This document shows, piece by piece, positions 25,501 through 37,500 of a stretch of DNA of 64,000 nucleotides. Location of the stretch: contig NW_019211458.1 of assembly GCF_002443255.2 (NCBI RefSeq), positions 17,107,939 to 17,171,938 of the forward strand. The letters run 5' to 3'. The translations under genes were made by a program, and so were the position numbers. The first letter of the stretch is position 1. Each line of letters begins with the position of its first letter. This stretch comes from Varroa destructor. Its lineage: Eukaryota > Arthropoda > Arachnida > Mesostigmata > Varroidae. Under the pieces are notes generated by a model. It saw only the letters and a list, made by a program, of their open reading frames with translations. It had not been told where the DNA came from and ran no database searches.

Positions 25501-28500
25501 GTGGCGGCCGTGATAGTGATGGCAAGCACGGATGGCGGGCAGGAAGATAGGCGAGCGGCTGACCTAAATGTCAGCTGCTGCCATGGCCCAAAGAGCCCAC
25601 GTCACGTCAGCTTCGGACAGAGTAAGAACAGCGGAGAGTCAAAATGCTGCGTCGTGATACCTGTGAGAGGCAACTAATATTAGCCGTTGTTTAGTAAACC
25701 CAGGATGTACTAAAACCAATTTGTTAGTTGAATGGTTGAACGTCTTTGACAGTGGTAACAGTTGTGGGGGACTACATGAGTCTATGTGCCTACAGGCTCT
25801 TTCTCTACAACCTGAGTATCTGCAGATGCGCCCACTCGCGCGTGTCTCAGCGAACAGCGTGACGATGCCGCACTGCTCGGAGTGGTTTAGTGTTCCGGCA
25901 GTAGTCGGCGGTGGACGGACAACAGTGTTACGGTTCGTTCTGTGCCCCTATAGATGATGACTGCAATGGTGATTAAACGTGGTGACGGTTGTATATAGAG
26001 ATTATTATTGCTATTATGCCAAGAGCTAGCTGGCGGCACTCGTAACTCTTCCATCATCCGCTTTTTATCGTTGTGTCAAATAAATGTGTACCCAGCTTGG
26101 ATTTAGGACAGTTTACAATAATAAAGCACACGAACGTGTACTAAAGCATGCCTCATCTGAGCTTATGATCGACTAGGCCAGCAGTGTGAATGCTGGTCGC
26201 TGTTGTTGATTGCAAATATTGTTTGTCCTAAATTCAAATTTAAGTCTGACAGAGTTATTTACTAACGACTGCTTCAGTGTGACTGTGACAGTCGTACAAG
26301 ACGTTAGCCATCAAAGCCAGCACAAAGAATAGCCAGTTATCGTAATGATGGCTGCTAGAATCGTCGGCGTAGCTTTATCGTCAGGGTAGCTGCGTATACT
26401 GTTGCTACTCGAAGGAACATTTTTATCGCAGTCGATACAACTGGCGTCATTACGCCAGCAATATATAAACGAAATCGAAAGTGCGCGATGCACTAAGCTT
26501 AAGTGCTGAGTTTCCGTAGAAGACGAATTTAGAAGAAAAGGGTCAGTGGACCTCGTCACCATTTGTGTGGCCGAGGCCATTATCCGTTTACCGCTGGTGG
26601 TTTCAATGCAATGAAGGCTAGTTTGGTACCTTTTATTACTAGCACTAAGCCCATTATTGATACAGTTAAACTTAATAATTGTAAAATATGTCTGTGTAAT
26701 AACAGAGATCGCTGTTGGCAGAAAGGTTCGACGTTGTAAGTAAGTTCGGGTTTTTGTTGTGGGAAAAAAGCTGTAGAGAATATGAACATTTGCTACATAG
26801 TTGCGTAGTACTCCATGTGGAATAAAATGTAGCTTTATAAGAATGGATGAAATTACACAAAATTGTTATAATGTTGACGTGGGTTACGTGGGCAACAAGA
26901 CAGAGACGTAATAACATTAATAGTGTAAAATGATGATTGTGAACTTATTCAAAGCTGCGCGTGCTGATCATTGCATTTGCATGTGTCTTCTACCAAGTAG
27001 ATATTATGCAACACAAAATTATGTTCAGTGCTCTTAAACCCGTTTGCCATATCAGACTGATTATTGTGCGTTGTTTTCTCATTTAGGTCAAATTGTCAGA
27101 TATTCGGGCCTATAGTAACACGGAACATTAACCGAGATGTGTCTGCGTTTTCTTATTTCTGTCCTGTTCCTCTCTACCTATTCTTTGTCTATAATGCTAT
27201 TTGTTTGCCACCCCTGCATATTTAGCTGAATTGGAGCAATTGATCCGGTTGCGAGACCCCAAGAAGCGTGACATTCACCGGGCGCTGGTTCGAACCCAGG
27301 AGCTCTCGGACGAGAAGTTGCAACTAATGCAACAACTGGTTGACACGATCGAGAACAAGAGTCGACAACTTGAATCGGACGCACGAACTCTCGGTAAATC
27401 TTTCTGTCTTTTCTTTTTTAATCCAATTCGAAGTACTAATTCTAGTCAACTATATTCGCTGAGTTGTAGCTAGCAGTCAACAAAGCATACCTAGGTATCA
27501 CTGGAGAACGACTACAGTTAATATTATATGATTGGTTTGTTCGGTAATGCATCTTGCTCCCGAAAATCCTGCCGCCGACAGGCGATACTTAGTCATTGTG
27601 TATGCGTGTGTATGATGCAATCTGCTGCTACGTGTCTTGTTAACGAAAGCTTCGTTTCTATTGGTGTGTTGTTGCTGTCTTGCCCTTTGGGATTAGCGTG
27701 GTGGCAACGTGGTCACCTGTCAATCCGGCGGACTGGCATCGAGTCCCGCCCGCGCCAGAGATCCTTTGAGGGTAGGTTGGTCCGTACCCTGATAGCAATC
27801 TGATGATGCCACATGCAAATTCCACATTATTACCAAAAAAAAAAAAATCGGTATTTCGAAGTAGTGTGAGCTCAATAACGCACATGCAGATGGTATTTGA
27901 TATATTCTATCGAAAAGAGCCATTTAAGTTTCATTGAAAAACGACTAAATTCTTACCATAAAGGGTTAGGGAGAATGTGTAATTATATTTGCTACTAGAC
28001 CAAACAACGGCATTTGATTATTTTTCCTTCTCTTAACAATGTCCGCGTAATGTACGGTGTCTGCTCGATTAGCTTGAAGCTTGAAGGCTTCTGTGAGATG
28101 AATAGTATGTGAATCTCGGACAGTGTCAGATATTTCGAATTGCGACTTCTCTGTAAGTACTTGCTTGACCGGACCTAAAAGAGGAAGTGGTTCTTAATCT
28201 GTCTTCGGACAGCTGTTGGCTTATTAGCGTAAAATTTAGCGTTACGCGTTTAGGCGAGTAATAAGTCTTCCTTTATTACGTCTGGTCGATAACGATATGC
28301 GAGTACAGTGAACCTAGTCGAACATATTCCATTTAGCAGACACATTCTTGTTACTGTTGTTGCTGGTTAAATAAGGATGTATTGCTTATAACTGTCAGAT
28401 GGGACTGTACATGAACCCAGTCTTCATACGTTCACCTATATGACACTCATCAAATGATTTATTTATACGCGAAATGTATTGAGTTGACGTATGGTTTCTT

Positions 28501-31500
28501 ATCGTTTCTCTACATTTAAACTACTTGTTTTATAAATACCGCTGACAAAAGATACAGAGCTACCGAATGAGTGGGAATAAATACATCGGTCACATTCTAC
28601 ATCTATTGTTGTGCCTTATATGTTATTTACTAAATTCATCATTTTTTGACATGGCGATACTTGATGCGAGCTTCTAGCACATCTACTACATATGCATGGT
28701 GCACGATTATCACGGATATAAACCCCAGAGATGATAGAATATTCGAAGTGGAACGCGAGAATTTAAAACGACGACTCTCGCCTGGACGCAACCTTGACTT
28801 ACCTATGCACTGGTGTCCTTGCTTGGACATTCAAAGTTAAACTTGCATAATAGCTAACTTAACCTAATGCCCCGTCATGCAAAACGGAGGAACACGATTG
28901 CATAATTCTTTTTCAACGGTACATTCAAATGAGATCCTAACGAAAATCGTGAACGAATACTGTCTGCTTCAAGTGCGTTGCATATCATTGCTTCGACAAG
29001 CTTTTTTTGGTAGTAAAAGTGAAGAAGCTGGCATAATTAATTAATTAATGAAAATGCTTGCGTCTGGCGGGATTCGAAGCCAGTTGGTTCACCGAGACTG
29101 GCTGGAATACACCACCCAAATCGTTTTTGTTCATCATCATTAGTTTTTAAGGCTAGATACATGTGGTCGTTTAATCTATCTTAGCGGCCTATATTACCCA
29201 CAATAATGTCATTTTGAAGAAGTTAGTTAAAATATTGAATTTTATGGGTTATTTTTGCCTTTTTTCGGACTATTGTTACAGTACGCTCCAGCACAAGATT
29301 GAAGGCGCTATGTCCTGTGTAACGCACATCTTCGCGTAGTACTAGCAGTAATAGTATTATATATGAACCACTATTATCACTGCTGTAGAATTCAGTATTT
29401 GGCCAAAGATGCCCTAACAACTTTAGGTGTAATGCGCGATATAGTTAAATAGCCCAAATGAGCAATCTTAGTTTCTGTTGCGTCTAAAAGTGTACTAGCA
29501 TCACGCGTTCATGTGTATCGAAACGTTGACGTTGCTGGATCAAAGAGCGCATTCGTGTTCTAGTTAGCGGGATCAGCTCTCTGAGAATGAACGAAACAGG
29601 ATAATGCCGAGTGGGTTAATGCGCCTACGTAACCTGCCTCTGACGGTTCCGGTCACACGTATCAACAACTGCCGAAAACGTCGAAATCTCGACGAAGTTT
29701 TTCCACTGTTTCATTTCAGTACAAAGCCAATTTGTCGTCAGTTGTTTTAGCTGTTGTTAATCACTGAGGGACGCATCCAGCACAAATAATGGAATTCTAA
29801 CGGATTTGTCGACTCAGATCCCAAAATAGGCCATCCACAGTAAAACTTTTTTTGGAAAAGAACGTTTGGACAGACGGTTAGAGACGATATAACTATACCA
29901 ACTGCACCGAAATCAACGTCAGTATGGAGGGTGAAATTGATTTCGCAGCGGTTTCCGTCAACACAAACAACGAAAGCTAATGTGCTGTCTATTCTTGTCG
30001 GCTCGTACCAACTTAAAAGCGTTACTGTCGTCTTCCTACGACAGTACAGACGGCCCCTCGTATGTATCGCCGTCGTTACTAAGGGCCGCGCGGTGGATCC
30101 GCGGCATCTGGGCGAACGCGGATAGACACGACTTCTACTCGAATCCATTGTACCACTGTTGCCTACGGTTGCTATGATCTGTTCCTGCTGGAGCGCCGCA
30201 TTGACGCTGACGATTTACATATGCACACTCACCATATTTACGTTTGGATGCGACCGATTTACAGACCGGTAAATTCATGACATCCCACCGATGAATGTCG
30301 GAGAACAACAACAACAATCGGACAACTAACGCACGTTTATTAGGTCGCCAGCTAGCCGCTTCACGGAACAACGTCGTCGATGATAACGTCAGAGGGAACG
30401 TCGAATGCGGACACGCTAATATGACCGGTAAAATTAGTCCTACTACGAACAAGCCCTGCAGCGATACAGACAACAACAGCAGCCGTATCACTACTAGCAA
30501 AGAAATCTCTGCCACGCAGGTCAAACGATGACGATGGACGCCCCGATCACAGTTGTTGTGGTTGCTTCCTAGAGTTTTAGCGGCAACGTTTCATTCGGTG
30601 TTGTCGGTTGTGCTGCCGTGCCGCGTGAGTTGTTATTAACGTATTACTATGGTCGACTAGATATGGTTGAATACAGTGGAAAGGGCTGAGTGAGTCTGAG
30701 CTGTTGAGCGCAAAGGACTGGCAAAGGGTAAAGAGGTGTGCTGTTAGAGTCGTCGTCGTAGTAGTAGTGGCCTACTAGTGGTAATTTATGTTCGAGTTGA
30801 GCTCGAGAAACGTTTAACACCCGTTTTCGCCATCATGCGATCCCTGTTAGCCAAGTCGACGCGGATCCATAACGGCCGAAGACGGAGCTGTTGGCTACCT
30901 GCTTGTCGCTTGCATCTTGTTGTGATGATGTTGATGCCGGACAAGGCAAGCTAAGTCAGCCGTGTTTCGGCGATAGTCACTGTCACATAAGGGCCACAGC
31001 GACAGCACCGACATACAGTGGCGTACAATACAGTAGAGGTAACAACGCTGCCAGGCACGGCAGCACACTCGACTAACCAATCGTTCGACCACGAATTGGC
31101 TCCACTCTAAACCGATCCTCGGTATGCCCCCTACCATTGACGCCTGTCCTGCCGCTATTCATATTAAGTGCGCACAGAACCGATGCAAGATTTACAAATA
31201 ATTTCGCGCCATAGCGGAATCGCGCTCTGTTGAAAATCAGTGCTTTCCACTGCAGGTTGCACACTGCGGTGCTCTTTGTACAAACTGATAGGTCGCATGT
31301 ATGTTCTGTGTTTTCAAAGCCCGAAATCCGTGAAAAGCGAATGCTAGAATGGTCACAGAACAACAACAATAAGCTAACAAAGTGCGCTGTTGGTAACCCT
31401 AATTAAACGCTTGGCTTGCCAGCACCAAACTGTTGAAGAGGATCAACAGCTCCTAAATGTTTCACTTTGAATGTCCGCGAGAGATTCCACGTTTGTTTGT

Positions 31501-34500
31501 GTAGGTATATTTGTAGACTTGTTTTCTATTTTGATTTGATCGATCGTTGACAGTCTGCATTACGGGTAAAGGCTTAAAGTTGGTACTGAAACGTCGCGCT
31601 TGTTCGCCACTAAGTGCAAAAAATAAAGAAGCTGTCGTTAACAAGGAAAGCCAGGCCATACATTAGTTCCTATCATAACTCAGCCTCGAAAAGTGCAAGA
31701 AACAAGAGGATAACCTTACCGGTACGTTTTTCTCTATGTCCGGCTCTTTTTCTCACTCTTTTATTGTCTTAATCGCGCCAGCTATAAAACGTTGGTCACA
31801 TAGCGATAACTAATAACACCACACCAACCATAGCCGATTGGCGGGAGCTGCAGCGTTGGAGCTTGGTGGTAGTAGGAACTGATTTACGCTTACGTACGTG
31901 CCCGCTAAAGCGGCGTCCAAAGCATGTCCTAGGCCGCGGTATAACAGCGGAGCGGTAAGCCCTTGTCGCTTCTTTGCCTGTAGCAACGTTTGTCAATGTC
32001 TATCTCTCACTGCATGAGCACCGCCGAGTTTGCTGAGTGTGGCAAGAGTGGGGAGTCATCGCGCGAATCGCTATCGTCTTTGTGCAGCGAGTTTTTGTCG
32101 CTCTTTCTTTGTCGTTTCCCGTACATTTAACAAGATTTTAGCGGAGTCATCGTTGACAGCATTGGCGTTGTCGTCGACATTAGCAGTTGTCGTCACTTTA
32201 ACGGCTGTGTTGTCACCATGGCCACCATTGTTGTTACCAGTACTTTCGTGTCCTCAGTTTAGCTAGCTAGTTACCTGGCAAGCGAATCAGTGTATCTGAC
32301 TGGACTGCGATGATTAACGGTTGGCTTATAACTTCCGGACAAGTAAAAGCGCAAACCTTGTCCAGCTTGCCAGTCGCGCCTACTTATACGATAACTCAGC
32401 GCGGTAACAAGTGGGTTAACTTGCCATTGCTTAACTAATTGACGGCAAATCGGCCAACCCGCTCGTTGTTCATTAACGACCAGCTACAATGCCTTTGACT
32501 CAGCGGAGTTAACGACAACAGCAGCATTGGTTAGGAAACGATACTGAACGACCGCAGAGTCAATCAGCAGCGACAGCGGTAAGGGGCAGTGAATGAGTTT
32601 GAGCGACTCAGGGCAAAGTGTTTTCTAAGAGCCGCCAGTGGTTTTCCTCGTGTCGGCTGTTATTATCGCAAACGCCGCAGCTGCCTCCGTCTGTAGTGAT
32701 CGATCATGCCAACCTTGTGTAAAGCAAATAAATTAACCCAGACGAACGACTATTACTAGCAAGATAGCCTGTTCCTGCAGCAACAACAACGGTAGCCTGT
32801 ATCCAAAAGGTCCCCATCGCTCTCCAACAGGAAACGAACTTCGGGTCGAAGCAGCAGCCAATTTTGTCTCTTGTTTTCTTGTCCTTCGCCAGCCTTCCCG
32901 GCCGTTCGAATGTCTGACTACTCTCGTGCGCTACACATACAACAACATTGCGGATCTTTCTTGCTAAACGAATATACAACAACAACAACAACAACAACAG
33001 CAGCAGCAAGAAATAGGAGCCGAACGCTTAGAAAGCCGAGAAAACCGTAAAAAGTCGCTGCAGCATCGGTCCTGCTAGCGACGCTGTTCGTCGACGAAAA
33101 GTAGCGGTCGCCGTTGGTTCGATTGCATTACCGCAAGTTTTTGTCGGTGTTAGATTCTAGCGGTCTTACTGGTAGTTTCTACGCCGGCACACGCCTAGAC
33201 GGTACAGGACGGCTTATTAGCTTGTATTCATTTAGAGCATTTGTATCCGACGAGTCGTGTTGTGTGCGCACGGATTGTCATCGTAGGCTGGATCGAAAAA
33301 TTGACCTACCGCTGGCCGTTATTTCTCGTTTTTCCCAATTGAATTTTGTTACGCGGTACTTTACGAAGTGTGGTGGTACATGTATGAAATTGTACGATAT
33401 AAGGGATCGTCGCAGCGGCTAAGTGTGGGTTACATGAATTTCGAGCTAATGCGTGACGCAGGGCGACTAGCTGTCGAAAGCGGCGAGTTACGGTAGGAGA
33501 GCTAAAAATGTATTATATAGTTTGTGATTGTTGACGCACCGACTGTTCATAGGGATAATCTAGGTGCTGGCGGATGACGATGGAGCGCCAAGAGACTTGC
33601 CGCCGTCTGCCATTTCGGACCACGGTCTCGTCGAATTCACGCGTTTAACGGCCAACTTTAAAGTGTCAAAGTTACTGTTACTGCCAGTAATATCTCAGAA
33701 GAGCTAGCAAAAAGCTTAAACATTTTCGTTGCCGCCGCTATAGTTGTCGTATGAGTCTGAATGAACAGCCACAGAGCGGCCGTGGCTTGCAGCGGTATGT
33801 CGTGATTTGTCGATGGTGCTGCTACGGTACGAGTACCACTTCTGCTAAACAGAGTGCGCACAAGTGCGAAGAGTTATACCGTTGATCTCTACAATGTGAT
33901 TATTCTATACCAATAATGCTAGGATGCTGTTACTGTATCGGCTTAATTTTTTTTAATCGCTTGCTTGGTGAAGTCACACGGAAAGCTAACCAGAATAGAA
34001 CTGAAAATCTACTGCTATATGCTTGTCTTCTGTGGTTCTGCAAAAGAAAGATTTGTTCACGCCTGCCTATCGTGGCTAGTGCGACCTTCCTAGATCACGT
34101 GGTTTCCGCATTTCGATATGTTAAAATTTTCGAAAGCCGGAAAACCATTGCAGTAGCAACACGAAAGTAACGCACATCGATAGGAAACGAACCTCCAACC
34201 CTGTTCGCAATTTAACCCCGTCGCAGAGAGCCTGCCGATGATCGGTGATCCTTCGGCAAGAAAATGAAATTAATGGTGTTCACCAGTTCGTATCCGCGTT
34301 AGTATCTCACTGTTTCTATTTTGAGGTGAAATATAATATCTAATCAGCCTATAGATAACGTCGCCAGAACGTTCACTAAAAGACCGTGACCGATTTATCA
34401 GAGCTAAGGACTAGGAATGGTGCTTCGTTGTGGGGCACTTCTGAGGTGTAAAGCGAGTCGTAGGCTTATCGTTAATGTTAACCTCTATTATTTTTTTGTG

Positions 34501-37500
34501 AAATCACCATCAGTTCACTATGGAGTACCACAAAACGACAGTGTTTATACCAGCTTTGTTTACCAGCTGAAGGAATAAAAGTGCATAGTAAAATCGCCTA
34601 ATTATAAATCTCTTGTAAACGAAACCAGTGTGAGGATCGCTGTAAACTCTATAGTTCAATCCTCATTTGTATCATGCCACGCGAAGGTCTACTACGTTCG
34701 TCCGTAGATAGCCATGGCGCCGCCGGTTGTCTAGGGAGGTGGCGATAGTGTTCACTGCTAGTAATTTTCGTCGCCGTAGAAACCAGATGTCACGCGGGCT
34801 ATCTCGCCGCCACGACCGCAGGGCCCGCTGGGCTTTTTCGAGGGAAACATCTCAGACGCCGCCTAGTCAATCCACCAAACGATGTGTTTTGCCGCCGTTC
34901 ACTACTACCTGTAGTAAACGGAAAATCTGAGCAAATAACAAACGCCCCTTAAGTGTGTCACTTTTTATCCTTGATATCGACGATGGCCTATGTACTGAAC
35001 CATTTTAGTAACGTTTGCAGGTTGAGCAAATAACTTGTGTGACTTGTTCTCAAGCAAGCGTGTCTTAAAATTTCCAAAGGGTGGGCCTGCAGAGTTTTTA
35101 GGAGAAAAAAAATGGTGGTTAGTGTTGTTTTGTCGATGACCTATTGGTGACCTATGTCAGTAAAACAATTGGTTAGATCTGGCTTATAAGTAGTATACTC
35201 GGTTCAGTGATCCATAACCATAATTTACGTGCAATAAATTTCAGAAAGACCATATCTTTTGCTCATGATGTTCCATAATAATGTGAGGCAAAGAATCATA
35301 AAGGATCTTTGGCATTTCGTTTGTTTTACAAAAGTGAGTTGAAAAAACAGCACGATTTACCCAAACAAAGCGACAATTATGCTATTATAAAGATATTTTC
35401 AGAATATTAGATAAGCACTTCTGTCCCGTTTAAGCAATGATGGTTTTTCAACTACTATTGTGAGCGGGTCCACAGTCCTCTAGAAGCGTTTACTATGAAA
35501 ATGATAATAGTAAGGGCATTTGTTCAAGAGTTGTATCGCATTGTTTACTGAAAAATATAACCCTAAAAAATATAGCGTCAATTTGAAGGTAACGAACAAA
35601 ATCGAATACTCCTGTAGGGTCAGATATTCCGACAGGTTGCCGACGTCCGGCGTTTAATACCGTTGATGTGAGGTCTTAACACGGGAGCTAAAAAGAATTT
35701 TTCAACAAGGTCGCAGGTATCAACGATGGAGTGAATTGTTCGATGACTTTAAATCAGCTACGCTTCGCCTCCCGTCGAGGCGGCCTTTCGTAGAAGGATC
35801 TTTTGTCGACCCACGTACATCGTTTCCAAATTCGGATGCGCTAAACACGCTCGCGCGCATTTAGTAAGTTATATTCACGCAGGAAAGTGGCCACTTGTGG
35901 TTCGTGGTATCCCCAAGGCCCTACGGAGTGGCGCACCTTGAAGTTGTATTTGAGACGGGAACGAAGCGGTAATCATACAATATCGAAGAAATCCATTTGA
36001 ACCTAATACCGTTGGTGCCGTCCTTCCATGCGGTTTGAAAGACAGGAAGGCAGGATATAAGTGCCTTGTTATCTTTGATGTTCACGTTCATTTGTACTTC
36101 GGTACTGGTTCGGATTATAATTTGCATAATAAATAGATGTTTGTCTCTTTTACCTTGCTAAATTTGTTTAGCGTATCCAGTTGACAATATATACTGTGAC
36201 TTTGAACTTGGCGGGTATCGCTAATTTGCTTATAGATAGAGAACGATAGTTTAATTTCAAAGCATAGACGTAGTATTGAATGGTGTTTATTCAGGATCAT
36301 TCATATGATGTATCGCCTTTATTCAAACAGTTCACCTACAGGCGGATCACGGATGCAGACGAAATAGCCGGTAGATTTATTAGAAACTTCGAGTCCGGAG
36401 ACGGCGCTCACCGAGATTTTTTTTTTTACCAAAGCTGTTGTTTTCAGACGCAATATTTACGATCGGCGTATTCTTCCGCTGGGCCATCGGAACACCTCAT
36501 TTTCTCACTAAATGCAGCAATTGTGCCTATTGTACTGGCGTGTAGTGCACAAAGGCGTCAGTGCTCGGTCCAAAAGTTCAGTAGACGCACCCATATCGGT
36601 AGCAGGTCACTAGTTACACGCCGGAACTGGATCAGTTCAACCTGAAGATGTCATTCCTATAAAATAGTGCTACTTGCCAACGTACATCTGAAACACGGAG
36701 ATGCATGGTGAACGCTTAACTTAACGTTCAACAGCAACTGGGCTGAAACAGCTTCGTTCATGTGACTTAGCGTTGCTGGATGTTTTTCGGCGTAATTGTT
36801 TGAAAAGCAAAGTTTACTTGGTTTTTTAAAAATAGGAATTTAAAATAGTGTGTTCGACATCAAGTTTGACAATTATGCTCCACTTATGTAAAATCTAAAC
36901 AAGTCCCAAATGGCATAGTACGTAAAATCTAACGGCTTGTAGTATGGTCTTAATACTGTGCATTGGTATCTGTAATAAATTATAAACTCGCGTAACTCGT
37001 CACAGATAAACTGCAAATGCATGATTCTAGAGTTCGGATAAAACAACCTGTACGTCAGAAAAGATGCTTGATATCATGATATCAGTTTTTAAAGGATGAT
37101 GTGTAGTACGGCATATTCGTATGAATAGAGTGACGACGATCGGGTGACTAGTACTATATACAGGGTCGAACAAAGCCTTTTCATAGGTGTGTGTATATAT
37201 GCGTATAAATATTATATAGTGTCACACTAATATTCTATGTTCGAGTCAGTAGAAAGGCGTTAATATCGGATATTTAGATTAGCTTACTTATTACCCTCTA
37301 TATATATATGGTGATTTAGTAAATAGACTAGTTTAGATATCTGGATAGTAACCCCCCTCTGTCAATTCAAACATTAAAAAATATCACTAGTTTGACACTA
37401 ATGGTCATGCTTTTCGTAATTCACTGGTTACGCTTATTGGATCTATATTAGAATTAGATTGAACTTGAAAAGGTGGCTCATTATCATTTACGACCATTAT

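Noticed and set aside
27284..27298. A perfect B-box-like GGTTCGAACCC inside Ing1 exon 2.
   Set aside because: It encodes conserved ING-domain residues (RALVRTQ) and has no A box upstream at tRNA spacing.
36280..36645. A 121-codon frame in Ing1 intron 2.
   Set aside because: It includes an in-frame T10 run giving poly-Phe, has no recognisable domain and no matching splice sites in a phase that would join Ing1.
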